Positions 1-9,290 of a stretch of DNA of 35,636 nt are shown here, in pieces. Made by a program: the position numbers and the translations under genes. Location of the stretch: the NCBI GenBank assembly GCA_001584585.1, contig LSYV01000017.1, positions 901,684 through 937,319 on the forward strand, in the 5' to 3' direction. The DNA comes from Gonium pectorale (taxonomy: Eukaryota > Chlorophyta > Chlorophyceae > Chlamydomonadales > Volvocaceae). Each line of letters starts with the position of its first letter. Positions within the stretch are counted from its first letter, which is position 1. Under the pieces are notes generated by a model. That model was given only the letters and a program-made list of their open reading frames with translations. It ran no database searches and had not been told where the DNA came from.

Positions 1-196
1 CCCCCTGCATGTGGGGGTGCATGGGGTGGCCCCCGCCCACGCCCACGCGCCACCCCACCCCACCCCGCCTCGGCTTTGCAACCTGCTCCCCCTTCCGCCC
101 CTGTCCCCGCCCTGGCAGACTTGTCCCAACCTGCGCAACCCCGCCGCACCCCGATACCCGCTCCGCCGCCCCCGCTGCCGCCCCCGCCCCCGCCAG

Positions 197-1410
197 GCTC
201 CGCCCGAGGCGACCGACGAGGGTGCGGTGCTGGTGCGCGTGCGGCTGCCGGACGGCTGCAGCCACACGCGCCGATTCGCGCCCGAGGCGCCCGTCAAGCA
301 GGTGGGGAGGGGGCGGTAATATGGAAGGCATTTCCCGGGCGTTCTCAGTATAGAAGCAGGCGCCGGGGGGGGGGGAGAGGGAAGGCGGGGGCGCGGGCGG
401 ATGGATGAATGACTTGGAACGCGTCTGGTTGCGCGTGGCGGCGAATCGCGTTGATTACGGACGGCGGGTGGCCGGATGGGTGGCCGGGCGGGTGGCCGGG
501 GAGGCGTGCATACAACGGCGCGAAAATGGTCGGAGCCGCCCACTCCCCCAGACCCCCTCCATCGCTGCCGCGTCCGCCCCATCACTCTCTCGGACTGGTG
601 GGAACCCCCACGGCCCCCCACGGCCCCTCCCGACGTCTTCCATCGGGCCCCCCTCCCGTCACCCGCCGTGCAAGACGGGAGACGGCTGCTACATGCCGGT
701 GTGTACTCGAATATTTCCTTCCCCCCCTTCTCTAGCGAGAACGCCATTCTTTCCTCTGACCCGCCTTACCCCCTCCTTTCCCGTGCAGATCCGCGACTGG
801 CTGCAGTCCCTGGACTCTTTCCCGCAGTGGGAGCCGGCCGCCTGGGGCCTCGTCAACAGCTACCCGCGCCAGGCGAGTGGGGGGAGCGCGAAGAGGGAGG
901 GCGAGGTTTCGGCGCGGAGAGCGGGGTGGGGGCGGAGGGCTTGGCAGGGGATCAGGGGGAGGGGAGGGGAGCGCACAGTAGGAAGCGGTAGAGGGAGAAG
1001 GTGTGTGTGTGTGTGGGGGGGAGCAAAGATGTGGAGTGGGGGTTCGGGCAAAGTTGCCTGCGCTGCCCCCGCCATGCTGTGCCGTGGGCCGTCGGGACGG
1101 GTTCGCTCCAGGGTGAGGGGTCACTAGCACGCGGGTGGGGGGAAAGCTCCCGGACTGCCGGATATATGTGTGGGCACAGAGGGCGGGTCTGGAAGTTTGG
1201 TCTATGGGATTTGGGGACTCCCCTTCTGTAAGGGTCCAGGGTCGTGCCACCACGCGCCACTCATCCTGTAAACCAAAACCCACCGCCCCCAAAATCCCAA
1301 CCTCTCCTTCACCCACACAACAGGTCCTGGACCCAGACTCGGACCGCACGGTGGCCGACGTGGCGGCGGGCGCCCGCCAGGTGGCGCTGTTCGTACAGGA
1401 CCACTGCTGA
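197..1410 (+). CDS. UBX-domain protein, C-terminal exons (5'-partial)
   Basis: Three exons fit: 197-301, 789-872 and 1324-1410 (stop TGA 1408-1410). All junctions are phase 0. Together they encode about 91 residues that read as a complete UBX domain: strand 1 with VRVRLPDG, then RRFAPEAPVKQ, then IRDWLQSL, then the NSYPRQ turn, and finally VALFVQDHC at the C-terminus. UBX domains have a ubiquitin-like fold and dock on the N domain of the AAA ATPase p97/Cdc48, so the protein is probably an adaptor in ubiquitin-dependent protein handling. The usual p97-contacting FPR turn is YPR here. The second intron (873-1323) starts with GC rather than GT; shifting to the nearby GT would break the domain. 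The upstream acceptor (CCAG at 193-196) follows a long C-rich tract. The rest of the protein, and hence the subfamily, lies beyond the window edge. Confidence 0.85.
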
Positions 1411-1576
1411 GCGACCGCACGCACGGAGGCACTGTACACCGTAATGCATACGTCGTACACCGTGCTGTGACGCTGCCATGGAGGAAGTCCTTGGCCCGCC
1501 AGGGCGCCACTGCCAGGGCTGGCCCCCGACCGAGAGCGTCGGCTGGCAGGAGCAAGCGAGGGCCGGGAGAAGGGGA

Positions 1577-1581
1577 TGTAA
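1577..1581 (+). terminator. candidate polyadenylation signal TGTAA
   Basis: TGTAA is the usual polyadenylation signal of chlorophycean nuclear genes. This copy lies 167 bases after the UBX-gene stop codon, a normal 3' UTR length. No transcript evidence is available. Confidence 0.45.
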
Positions 1582-3679
1582 TAGGGGCGTAGCGGAATGG
1601 CAGGGCCGTGGGGCTGCACGGGCGGAGACCAGGAGGAGGCCAGGGGGAGGCCAGGAGGCCGTAGCCCTGGCCGCTGCGGCCGGCACCTGGCAGCACCGCG
1701 CATAGCGCAATTCTGCTCCCGCATGGTACCGCAAGCCCGCAACTTCTGAGGGAGGTTTCGTCTCCGTTCTACGCGGCGCGGCACGGTGCTCCTTGTGTGC
1801 ATCAGCAGGAGGAAATGAGGTGGGCGCTGTGCCGTGGCGGTGGCCGGTGGGGCGTACGGCTCGTGCCTGTGCCCCTAGGTAGATGGGTTGTTGGTGCAAC
1901 TGTGGATTGCGTGCAGCTGCGCGCGTTCGTGTGCGGTCACGATCGTTTGTGGCACCTGGATGTGCGGTAGCCCACGTGTTGGCGGGCACGCCAGAAGGGC
2001 ACGGCACAGGCCACTGGCACAGGCCACGTCAGGCGAAAACCAGCGTGAGAGGTGCTCTCCCCCAGGCCAAAGAACGTGTTGGGGCAGGAAGGCAGGAACG
2101 CAGGGCAAAACCTTGGTGTTGCCCCAGAACTCTGCCCCGCTGTTGCCTTGCTGCCTCGCAAGTGGCGCTTTCTCTTGCAGTTCACTCATGTGGCCCGTGT
2201 TTGGTCGGACGCGCAGTAGCAAACATGTCCCCAGATATGCAGCATTTAGAATTCATGCAACTGAAGATAAGCCCACCCCTGTGAGGTCCCCACGGGCCGG
2301 CACAACATCCCTCTTAAGTTATACCTCCTTCAAATTCAGTTTCACAACACACTATCCATGTACAACAGCATTCGCATCGAAAGATGCGGGGGAAGTGTGG
2401 TGGCAGGAATGGTGTACGACCGAGCTGGAACGTGAACACGTTTCGGCAAGGCATGCACCCAGCGCGGACCAACACCTGTCTGAATTGCTTCTGATTACCA
2501 CTTTTCAAACTTATAGCATTTTTTTACAGTCCCGGCGCCAGTTTTGCTTGCACGCCCCGGCACCTTGACGTGTACAGGGTGATAGAGGGCACTCGAAACC
2601 TTCATACGTACCCTATAAGGCCTTTACACACGCAATATTACCTAGAAGCGTCGCAGCCGCCTCGAGGGCTCGTGGTTCATGGCCTAATTGCGTGGCAGAC
2701 AGCTCATTTTGCCTGCCGACCTGCCGAATTTGATGTTCCAGCGGACTTCCCTTCGGCCGTCAAGGTCGACTGCCGTAGCTCAGCGAGGCGCGGGCTCGCC
2801 ATGCCCCCGGCTGCTGCCCGTTCCGCTTCGCGACGTGGCGCCGGCAAGCGCCGCGCCGGCATCGACCGGCTCCCAGGTGGCGTCGCCTAAGCCATTGACA
2901 GCCAGCGGAGCCAACGGCGCGCCGGTCGCACCGGGAACGGCTCCATCTTCGCCGGCTTCAGCTCCAACCCTGCCGACACCCACCAATGCCAATTCCGTGG
3001 CCGAGGTCAACCTCGGTGAGATGGTGATGGACAAGCAGCAAGGGGACAACCAGCAAGGGTATCCGCGTGAGTGGCCGTTGCGCCCTAGCTTGTGGCCTGC
3101 CGAGCTTATATCCATGACGAGGGCAAAGGCGCGTTCCCACCCGAGCACGCCTCGGCAAGGCGCGCCCTGCCCGCTGTAGCCCACCCACGATGCCAGAGGC
3201 TACCTCTGTTCCTGCCTCTGCCTTTCCCTAAGACCGTTGGGGGGCCCGTCGGCGACCTGACGGGACACAAGCTACGGGCCTAACGCCCAGCCTTGCGGGG
3301 GCGAGTCGGGGCAAGGTCTCGGGCCGGGAACGAGTCAGGGGCAGGGACTTGAAAATGCTGTCCTGCAAGGCCGTGGAAACAAAGAATGGCGAGCAGCGCA
3401 GCCACATTGAAGGCGGCCCGCGTCCGCAGCTGGTGGTAGGAGGCGGTGCGCCGCCGCTGTTCCAGCCGCCACTGCTGCAGCCACCGGCTCCAAGCTGCGG
3501 CTGCCGCCGCCACTACCGCGGCTCAGGCGCGCCCCGCCGCAGCCTTTCAGGGCCCCTCGCGGTAGCATAGCTGGGCGGCCCCGGGTTTGAATTGCAGGCA
3601 CGGCCAGACCGGTACAGGGGCGCGCCCGAGTAGGGGCGGCGGCCTGAACGTTGGCGCACGCGTTGACGGGGCGGGGAGT
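1582..3679. other. spacer without a recognisable gene
   Basis: I find no known domain, and no set of phase-compatible exons, on either strand. A plus-strand open frame around 2688-3179 gives an Ala/Pro/Ser/Thr-rich stretch followed by a more protein-like segment (SVAEVNLGEMVMDKQQGDNQ). That could be a low-complexity protein or a remnant of a mobile element. It has no recognisable homology to anything I know and no clear start. GC-rich DNA gives long chance frames, so I do not call it a gene. Confidence 0.4.
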
Positions 3680-3799
3680 GGGGGCTCACCTGCGAGGTCT
3701 GGAGCCTCAACTTTGGAGTCTGGAGCCTCACCTCTGGGGTCTGGGGGCTCACCTGCTGGGGGCTCACCTTTGGGGTCTGGGGGCTCACCTACGAGGTTT
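3680..3799. repeat. 21-bp tandem repeat, about 5.7 copies
   Basis: Units begin at 3680, 3701, 3722, 3743 (truncated to 15 bases), 3758 and 3779. The consensus is close to GGGGGCTCACCTTTGGGGTC plus T. Copies differ at a few sites, which suggests an older array. It sits about 110 bases before the 23-bp satellite. Confidence 0.85.
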
Positions 3800-3910
3800 G
3801 CAGGCTGCGCCGGCCGCCGCGCAAACCCCAGGTAGGGGGGCGGCTTCGGGACACGAAGCCGGACCCGGAGCCGAACCCGGTTCTGGGTGCCGCGATCACA
3901 ACAGCCACAC

Positions 3911-4140
3911 AGCCGCATGCGTGCGGCGCATATAGCCGCATGCGTACGGCGCATATAGCCGCATGCGTGCGGCGCATACAGCCGCATGCGTGCGGCGCAT
4001 ATAGCCGCATGCGCACGGCGCATATAGCCGCATGCGTGCGGCGCATACAGCCGCATGCGTGCGGCGCATACAGCCGCATGCGTACGGCGCATACAGCCGC
4101 ATGCGTACGGCGCATACAGCCGCATGCGTACGGCGCATAC
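3911..4140. repeat. 23-bp satellite, ten uninterrupted copies
   Basis: Ten units of exactly 23 bases run from 3911 to 4140. The core is GCCGCATGCGTGCGGCGCAT followed by AYA. Units differ only at a few positions (TG/TA/CA after GCATGCG, and T or C near the unit end). Each unit contains the palindrome GCATGC and a short CCGCATGCG/TGCGG hairpin. Because 23 is not a multiple of three, all frames stay open and yield apparent cysteine/arginine-rich repeat proteins, which are artefacts. Confidence 0.95.
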
Positions 4141-4210
4141 AGTCACATGGCTTCGCAGTGCCGGGTTGCGACACGCCGCGCTGGGCTATGGGTGCGCGCA
4201 AATCGCCGCA

Positions 4211-4333
4211 TGGCTCACTCGCATGGGTCCCCAGCTGCCCCATAGCCCCCGTGGGCCTTGGCATCCCGACGGTTCCCGGGCATCCAAGGGCCCACGGGGG
4301 CTACGGTAGCCGGAGACCCACGCGAGTGAGCCA
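4211..4333. repeat. 123-bp foldback (long imperfect hairpin)
   Basis: The left arm (4211 to about 4261) and right arm (about 4284-4333) are near-perfect reverse complements. The outer 12 bases are exact (TGGCTCACTCGC against GCGAGTGAGCCA). The inner block TAGCCCCCGTGGGCC is also paired with its complement. There are only a handful of mismatches and small gaps, and the loop is about 22 bases. It lies 43 bases before the proposed ISN1 start codon, so it would fall in the 5' UTR or core promoter. It could be a MITE-like foldback element or a small-RNA hairpin precursor; the sequence alone does not decide. Confidence 0.85.
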
Positions 4334-4376
4334 GGAGGGCAGGCGAAGGGTTTCAACGCGCAGTTGGCGGAAGCGG

Positions 4377-7300
4377 ATGGACCTCAGCGGTCAGGCAGGT
4401 GTGGAGGCAGCGCTGGCGCGGTTGCGGGCGCGGGAACGCGTGGTGTGGGGTGCGGAGCAGGCCCTTCGGTGCTACTGTCGCAAGCGCCGTCGGCCTGGGG
4501 GCAGGCATCGGCCGCTGGCTGGCCCGCCTCCCACGGGTAGCCGACCTGAAGCACCGGGCTGCTGCCAAGAGACGCTCCATGCCGCCCTCGGCCTCGGGCC
4601 GTACGGCACCCGCCCACGGACGGCATAGCAACCCGACGGCGCCAGCTCTAGCCCAGTCGCTGGGCCCCAGGGCCGGCAACTAACTTGGGCCAGGAGCGCG
4701 CCGCCGGCTCCGCCCGAGTGCTCACTGCATCCCGGCCCTCCCGAAGTTATCGGCCAGCATGCCCAATGACTAAGCAACCTCACCCCCTCACCTACCCCGC
4801 CCCGCTCCTCCCCCGCCTCCCATCCGCCCCACATTGCCCCCCCCCTCCAGGCTACTGGGAGCTGCTAAACACTAGCGAGAGTGGGGAGGTGTTCAGCCAG
4901 AGGGCCCGGTCCGCCAGCGACGCGGCGGTGCTGCGGCGGAAGGGGCACCTCAAGGAGCAGGTGCGGACGAGGGCGTGTGTGGAGGGGTGTATGGAGGGGG
5001 GCGTGTGGAGGGGTGTGTGTGTGGAGGGGTGTGTGTGGAGGGGTGTGTGTGGAGGGGTGTGTGTGAAGGGGGTGTGTTGAAAGGGAAAACGCATACGACG
5101 AGCGTAAGCGCGAAAGTGATGGCGTCGTTGTAGGACCAGTGTATGTGTGTGTATGTGTTTCCTGCGGGGGCGTGGCGTGGGGCGCAGCGGGGAGGGGAGG
5201 GGGGCTGGGGAGCATAGGTAGGTACGGAGGAAGGGAGGAGGGTATGGGGGGGGCACCTAGGAGCAACAGGTAAGCGCTTGCTGAGGCAGAAGGGGCGTTG
5301 CGTGAGCCCGCCCAGACCCTTGCTCACCCGCTCTCGCGACACCCTGGCTCCCTTCCATCCCAGGGCGTGCGCGTGCGTGCGCGTTGCGTATGTATGGGCG
5401 CTGAGGGGCTCGGCGCTGGGGTGGACAGCAAGAGAGCGGGGCCGGGAGGGGGTTGGGGCGGCACAGGCACACGTGGTTTTGACCCTCGATGGAGAGAGGG
5501 CGGGTGCTCTAAGGTGTGTAGCATGGCCCCACACCCGGCCCACAACCCGGCTCCCTCCTCTGTCACCTCTCATTACACCCCTGCTCCCTCCCCGGGACTG
5601 GAAAGGCACAGGCTGGCGGCTCATCTACCCCGCATAACCCTGCCTCCCCCCAATCGCCGAGTTTACAGATGTCCGCATGCCGCGCGCCCCGCACCGCCGG
5701 TCCGCCGCATTGCTCCAACCACCAACCGCAAACATCTAACCTACAACCGCTAACCACCAACAGGACCGGCTGATCGATTTTATGCGGCGCATGCACGAGA
5801 CGCACACGTGCGAGGAGGTGATGCTCAAGATGGAGCGGTGGATCGCCGAGCACCGGCAGGTGGGTGGGTGGGTGGGTGGGTGGGTGTGTATGCATCTCTG
5901 TGCGTGGGGGTGTTGGACCGTGTGCGTTTGGCTTTATCTTGCAGACTGTGGGCTCCTGCAGCATGTAGCCGCGCCGGCGGCTCAGGTCTGCGCTGGTCTG
6001 CACTGGTCTGCGCTGCCGCACACCGCTCCGGTTTAGGCAGGGCAGGGACGCGTGGGGAATGGAGCGTACGGTAGGAGCGTCCCGTGATTGGCTGGTGCCG
6101 TGGCCGTGGCTTCGACTCCGCAGGACCCGCGCCGCTCGCGGCTGCGGCGGCTCATTCCGGGCATCGGCGCCTTCTTCACGCCGCTCAAGCTGGTGGAGGC
6201 GTTCCGGGAGTACGACGCCTTCTTCGCGCTCTCGCGCCGAAAGTACATCCCGCCCAACTTCGCGGAGCTGCGCCACGTCGTCAACATCGCGCAGGTGCGG
6301 CTGCGTACGGTGTTGTACGGTGCTTTGGGGGGGGGGGTACTTTGCGGGGTGGGGCGGAGGGTCCATGGGCTGCCAGCTGTTTTGCTTGGCTGCCTTCTCG
6401 CATAACGGTTTCAGCACGCCGCTATGCATATAGGACACACTCGTGCACCGATGTCGATGATCAGTTGTTTTAGTCGCTTATAGAACTGTTTTGTCGTAGA
6501 ACTGTTTTGAGCATACCGTTACGCATACATAACACACTCGTGCACTCGTGCGCACTCGTGCACTCGTACACACTCGTTGTTCCTTTTCAACACTCGTGCA
6601 CTGATGCCCTTGCACGCCGCCTCGTTTAAGACCTGCTGTAAGCACTTGGTCACGCATACGTAACAGGCGGCACTCCGTCATGCATACATTCATTCATTGT
6701 CACGGCATCTGCCCACGACATGCGCTTTTGGGTGCACAGCAGCCCTGAGGCAACCCAGGGGCGTTGGGGAGGCGCCCAAAAGGGGTGCCGCCACCTTGGC
6801 GCGGCGGGGGGGGGGGGTGGCGGCTCGGAGGGCGCTTTACACACACGGCAGCAACCGCCGCAACGACCTGCTGTCGACCGCTACCCGCAAACCGCCTACC
6901 GCCAACCGCCAACCTCGCCAGGTGCACGCCTCGGCGGACACGCTCAAGCTCATCACGTTTGACGCGGACGGCACGCTGTACGCGGACGGCGCGCACATGG
7001 AGCAGGACAACCAGATGATTGCGCACATCATCAACCTCATGCGCAGCAACGTGCAGGTGGGCAGGCGGGCGGGCGGGCGGGCGGGTACCCTCTCCAGCTC
7101 CTTGCAAGTATGAGCGTCTAAATGGGTTTTGCGTTGACGGGAGTAGTCAACTTGGGCCTGACAAGCAGGAAGCCGTTTCGTCACCTCGGCCATCTGGAGT
7201 GTGGAGACGGTGGAGACTGTGAAGACACCGTCGTTGGCCCCCGCCCCTCCCCTCCCCTCCGCTGCCCCGCTGCCGCAGGTCGCCATTGTGACGGCTGCCG

Positions 7301-9290
7301 GCTACCCGGGTGAGCCGGACAAGTTTGAGAAGCGCGTGCAGGGGCTGCTGGAGGCCTTCCGCAAGCTCAAGCTGCCGGCCGAGGTTACCAACAGGTGCGG
7401 TGCGGCCAGGGATGGGGGGGGGAGGGCAGGGCCGGGTTGGCGGGGGCGGGGGCAGGCCCGGGTAGGCCGGGGTCCGAGTTGGAGACGCACGGCGCGGGGT
7501 GAAGAGCTGTCCAGGGAAACAGGTGGGTGTGGCCGATGCCGCAATGCAAGCCGCCTGTGCAACTGACCTTCAGCGTGTGCAGCCCCAACCTCCTCAACCT
7601 CCTGAAACCCGCTAACCGCACTAACCGCCCCAACCGACTTTGCTACCCCAACCGCCAACAGATTCCACATCATGGGCGGCGAGTGCAACTACCTGCTGCG
7701 CGTGCGGCCAACCGACAAGCGGCTCGAGTTCGTGCCGGACGCGGAGTGGAAGACGGCCACCATGAAGTCGTGGCGGGAGGAGGACATCGTGGCACTGCTC
7801 GACGAGGGCGAGGCCATGCTGCAGGTACGGGTAACGCACGTGCTCCGTACGGCATGTGCACACGGCACGGCAGCCGGGAGCGGCACCCCCCACCACCAGC
7901 GCCGAATCACGCATAAAGCGCATTACGGCCCGCTCTGCGCCAGCGCGATGTGAACCACCTGACAAGCCACCCAACTTCCAACCTCCAACCACCAACATCC
8001 AACCGCAGGAGGGCGCCAAGCGGCTCAACCTGGCGGTCAACATCATCCGCAAGAACCGGGCAGTGGGCATCGTGCCCACGCAGCCAACCATCTACGAGGT
8101 GAGCTCCCGGTGGCCGCGAAGCACCTGTGGCGTGTGGCATGTGGGCTTGATGGCGGAATGTGCGGCGGCTGGGCGGCGGAGCGTAGCAGGGCCGGTGCTC
8201 CAGACCTGTGTCCAGCCGGGCGCGATATGCCAAAGGGCAGGGCATGGGGTGGCACCTTTCCCGGTCGCGAACACACTGGAGGGTCGCGCTCATTGAGCCT
8301 TAGCTTGTTGCCGTGTCCCTTGTGCCCTTCACTCCCAAGCAGTGACATCGACGCCCTGAAGCCCCAGCTATCGTGCTCAATTGCGTTCCGTTCCCCACGT
8401 GAAACTCGCTCCTTGGTTCCAGGTGCTGGAGGACATTGCGCTGACCATCCAGACGCAGCTAGTCGCCAAGGTGCCCTTCTGCGCCTTCAACGGCGGCAAC
8501 GACGTGTTCGTGGACGTGGGCAACAAGCTGCTGGGCCTGGAGGCGCTCATGAAGTACCTGCAGGTCACGCCGCCAGAGGTGAGCGGCTGGACCGCGTTGG
8601 CAGGCCAATCTTTGGCGTATTGCTCGGCACTGCCGTGTTGCGTTACAGCAGTACGAGGCCCCAGATCGGTCCGGGCCGACATGCAACCCGCAGGGAGCCA
8701 ACCTATGACCCGCACTCTGCTCCGGGCCGCTCCCTGCCGAAAACCGCCTCCCACTCAACGCCCCATTTTCGTGTTGCACCAGTGGCCGGAAGTGCTAGTT
8801 CCAGTTCCAGTGATCGCAGCAATGAACATGTTCAAACACGTGCAAACGCGACGGCCAAACAACGAGCCGCTAGACGACGCAGTTCGAGCCACCCTCCGTA
8901 CTGGTCTGCCGTACAGCATGCACACACACTCGCTGCTTACACGCAACAGGCAGTTTCCTTGCAAGAAGCTGAGCTCTCCTCACTACGTTCAGAGGGTCAG
9001 GACGTATTGGCTGGTGGAGTCTTGTAGATCCGCCCATTGCTTTGTCACCCCAACCTTCAACCAGTATGATCCATTCGTCAACCGTCAAGGGCCAACCCCA
9101 ACTGTTTGCAACCGCCAACCTCCAACAGGTCCTGCACGTGGGCGATCGCTTCACGGACAGCGGCAACGACGTGGCCACCCGCGACATCTGCTCCGTCCTG
9201 TGGGTGGCCAACCCCGAGGAGACGGGCTTCTTCATCAAGATGCTCCTCAAGGACATCCGTAAGAGCAGGTGGCAGCCGTACATCGAGTGA
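4377..9290 (+). CDS. ISN1: IMP-specific 5'-nucleotidase (ISN1 family)
   Basis: The product dephosphorylates IMP to inosine in purine salvage and belongs to the HAD-fold ISN1 family, known from fungi and apicomplexans. Exons: 4377-4398, 4851-4960, 5764-5859, 6124-6294, 6922-7056, 7279-7394, 7662-7824, 8009-8098, 8423-8578, 9129-9290. All phases match, giving 406 aa (family members are about 440-450). HAD motif I is FDADGT with D147 as likely nucleophile and D149 as acid/base. Motif II is IVTAAGY (T183). MGGECNY follows at 221-227. FNGGNDVFVDVGNK (323-336) supplies the likely lysine K336. Motif IV is VGDRFTDSGND (357-367). The first exon is the weakest part: ATG 4377 with a 22-nt exon gives a Gly codon across the junction in the right phase, but another start is possible. 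Exons two to ten are secure. No TGTAA lies close after the stop; the first I see is at 10629. Confidence 0.93.
4972..5078 (+). repeat. GTGTGTGGAGGGG repeats in ISN1 intron 2
   Basis: Direct repeats of GTGTGTGGAGGGG and close variants fill the start of the intron after the second exon (donor at 4961). The tract is purine- and GT-rich on the transcribed sense and could form G-quadruplexes. Confidence 0.75.
5862..5884 (+). repeat. (GGGT)n G-quadruplex motif at an ISN1 splice donor
   Basis: Six GGG runs separated by single T residues begin two bases into the intron after exon 3 (exon ends 5859, donor GT 5860-5861). Single-T loops give the most stable class of parallel G-quadruplex. Confidence 0.85.
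7067..7085 (+). repeat. (GGGC)n tract at an ISN1 splice donor
   Basis: Five GGG runs with single C spacers lie ten bases into the intron after exon 5 (exon ends 7056). It is a second quadruplex-capable tract beside a 5' splice site in the same gene. Confidence 0.8.

Noticed and set aside
732..1802. Long open frame (356 codons) antisense to the UBX exons
   Set aside because: It is proline/arginine-rich noise opposite a conserved domain with correct splice phases.
3570..3600. tRNA T-arm-like GGGTTTGAATTGC
   Set aside because: The bases flanking the loop do not pair and no acceptor, D or anticodon arms can be found.
3911..4140. CRISPR-like array
   Set aside because: The 23-bp units are contiguous with no unique spacers, and the setting is a eukaryotic genome. 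It is a simple satellite.
3896..4264. Cys/Arg/His-rich repeat proteins on both strands
   Set aside because: They are translations of the 23-bp satellite, which stays open in every frame because its length is not a multiple of three.
8559..8578. Earlier donor (CTGCAG, then GTCACG) for ISN1 exon 9
   Set aside because: It would remove VTPPE. The family expects a short segment of this kind just before the LHVGD motif, and the later donor GTGAGC is the stronger match.
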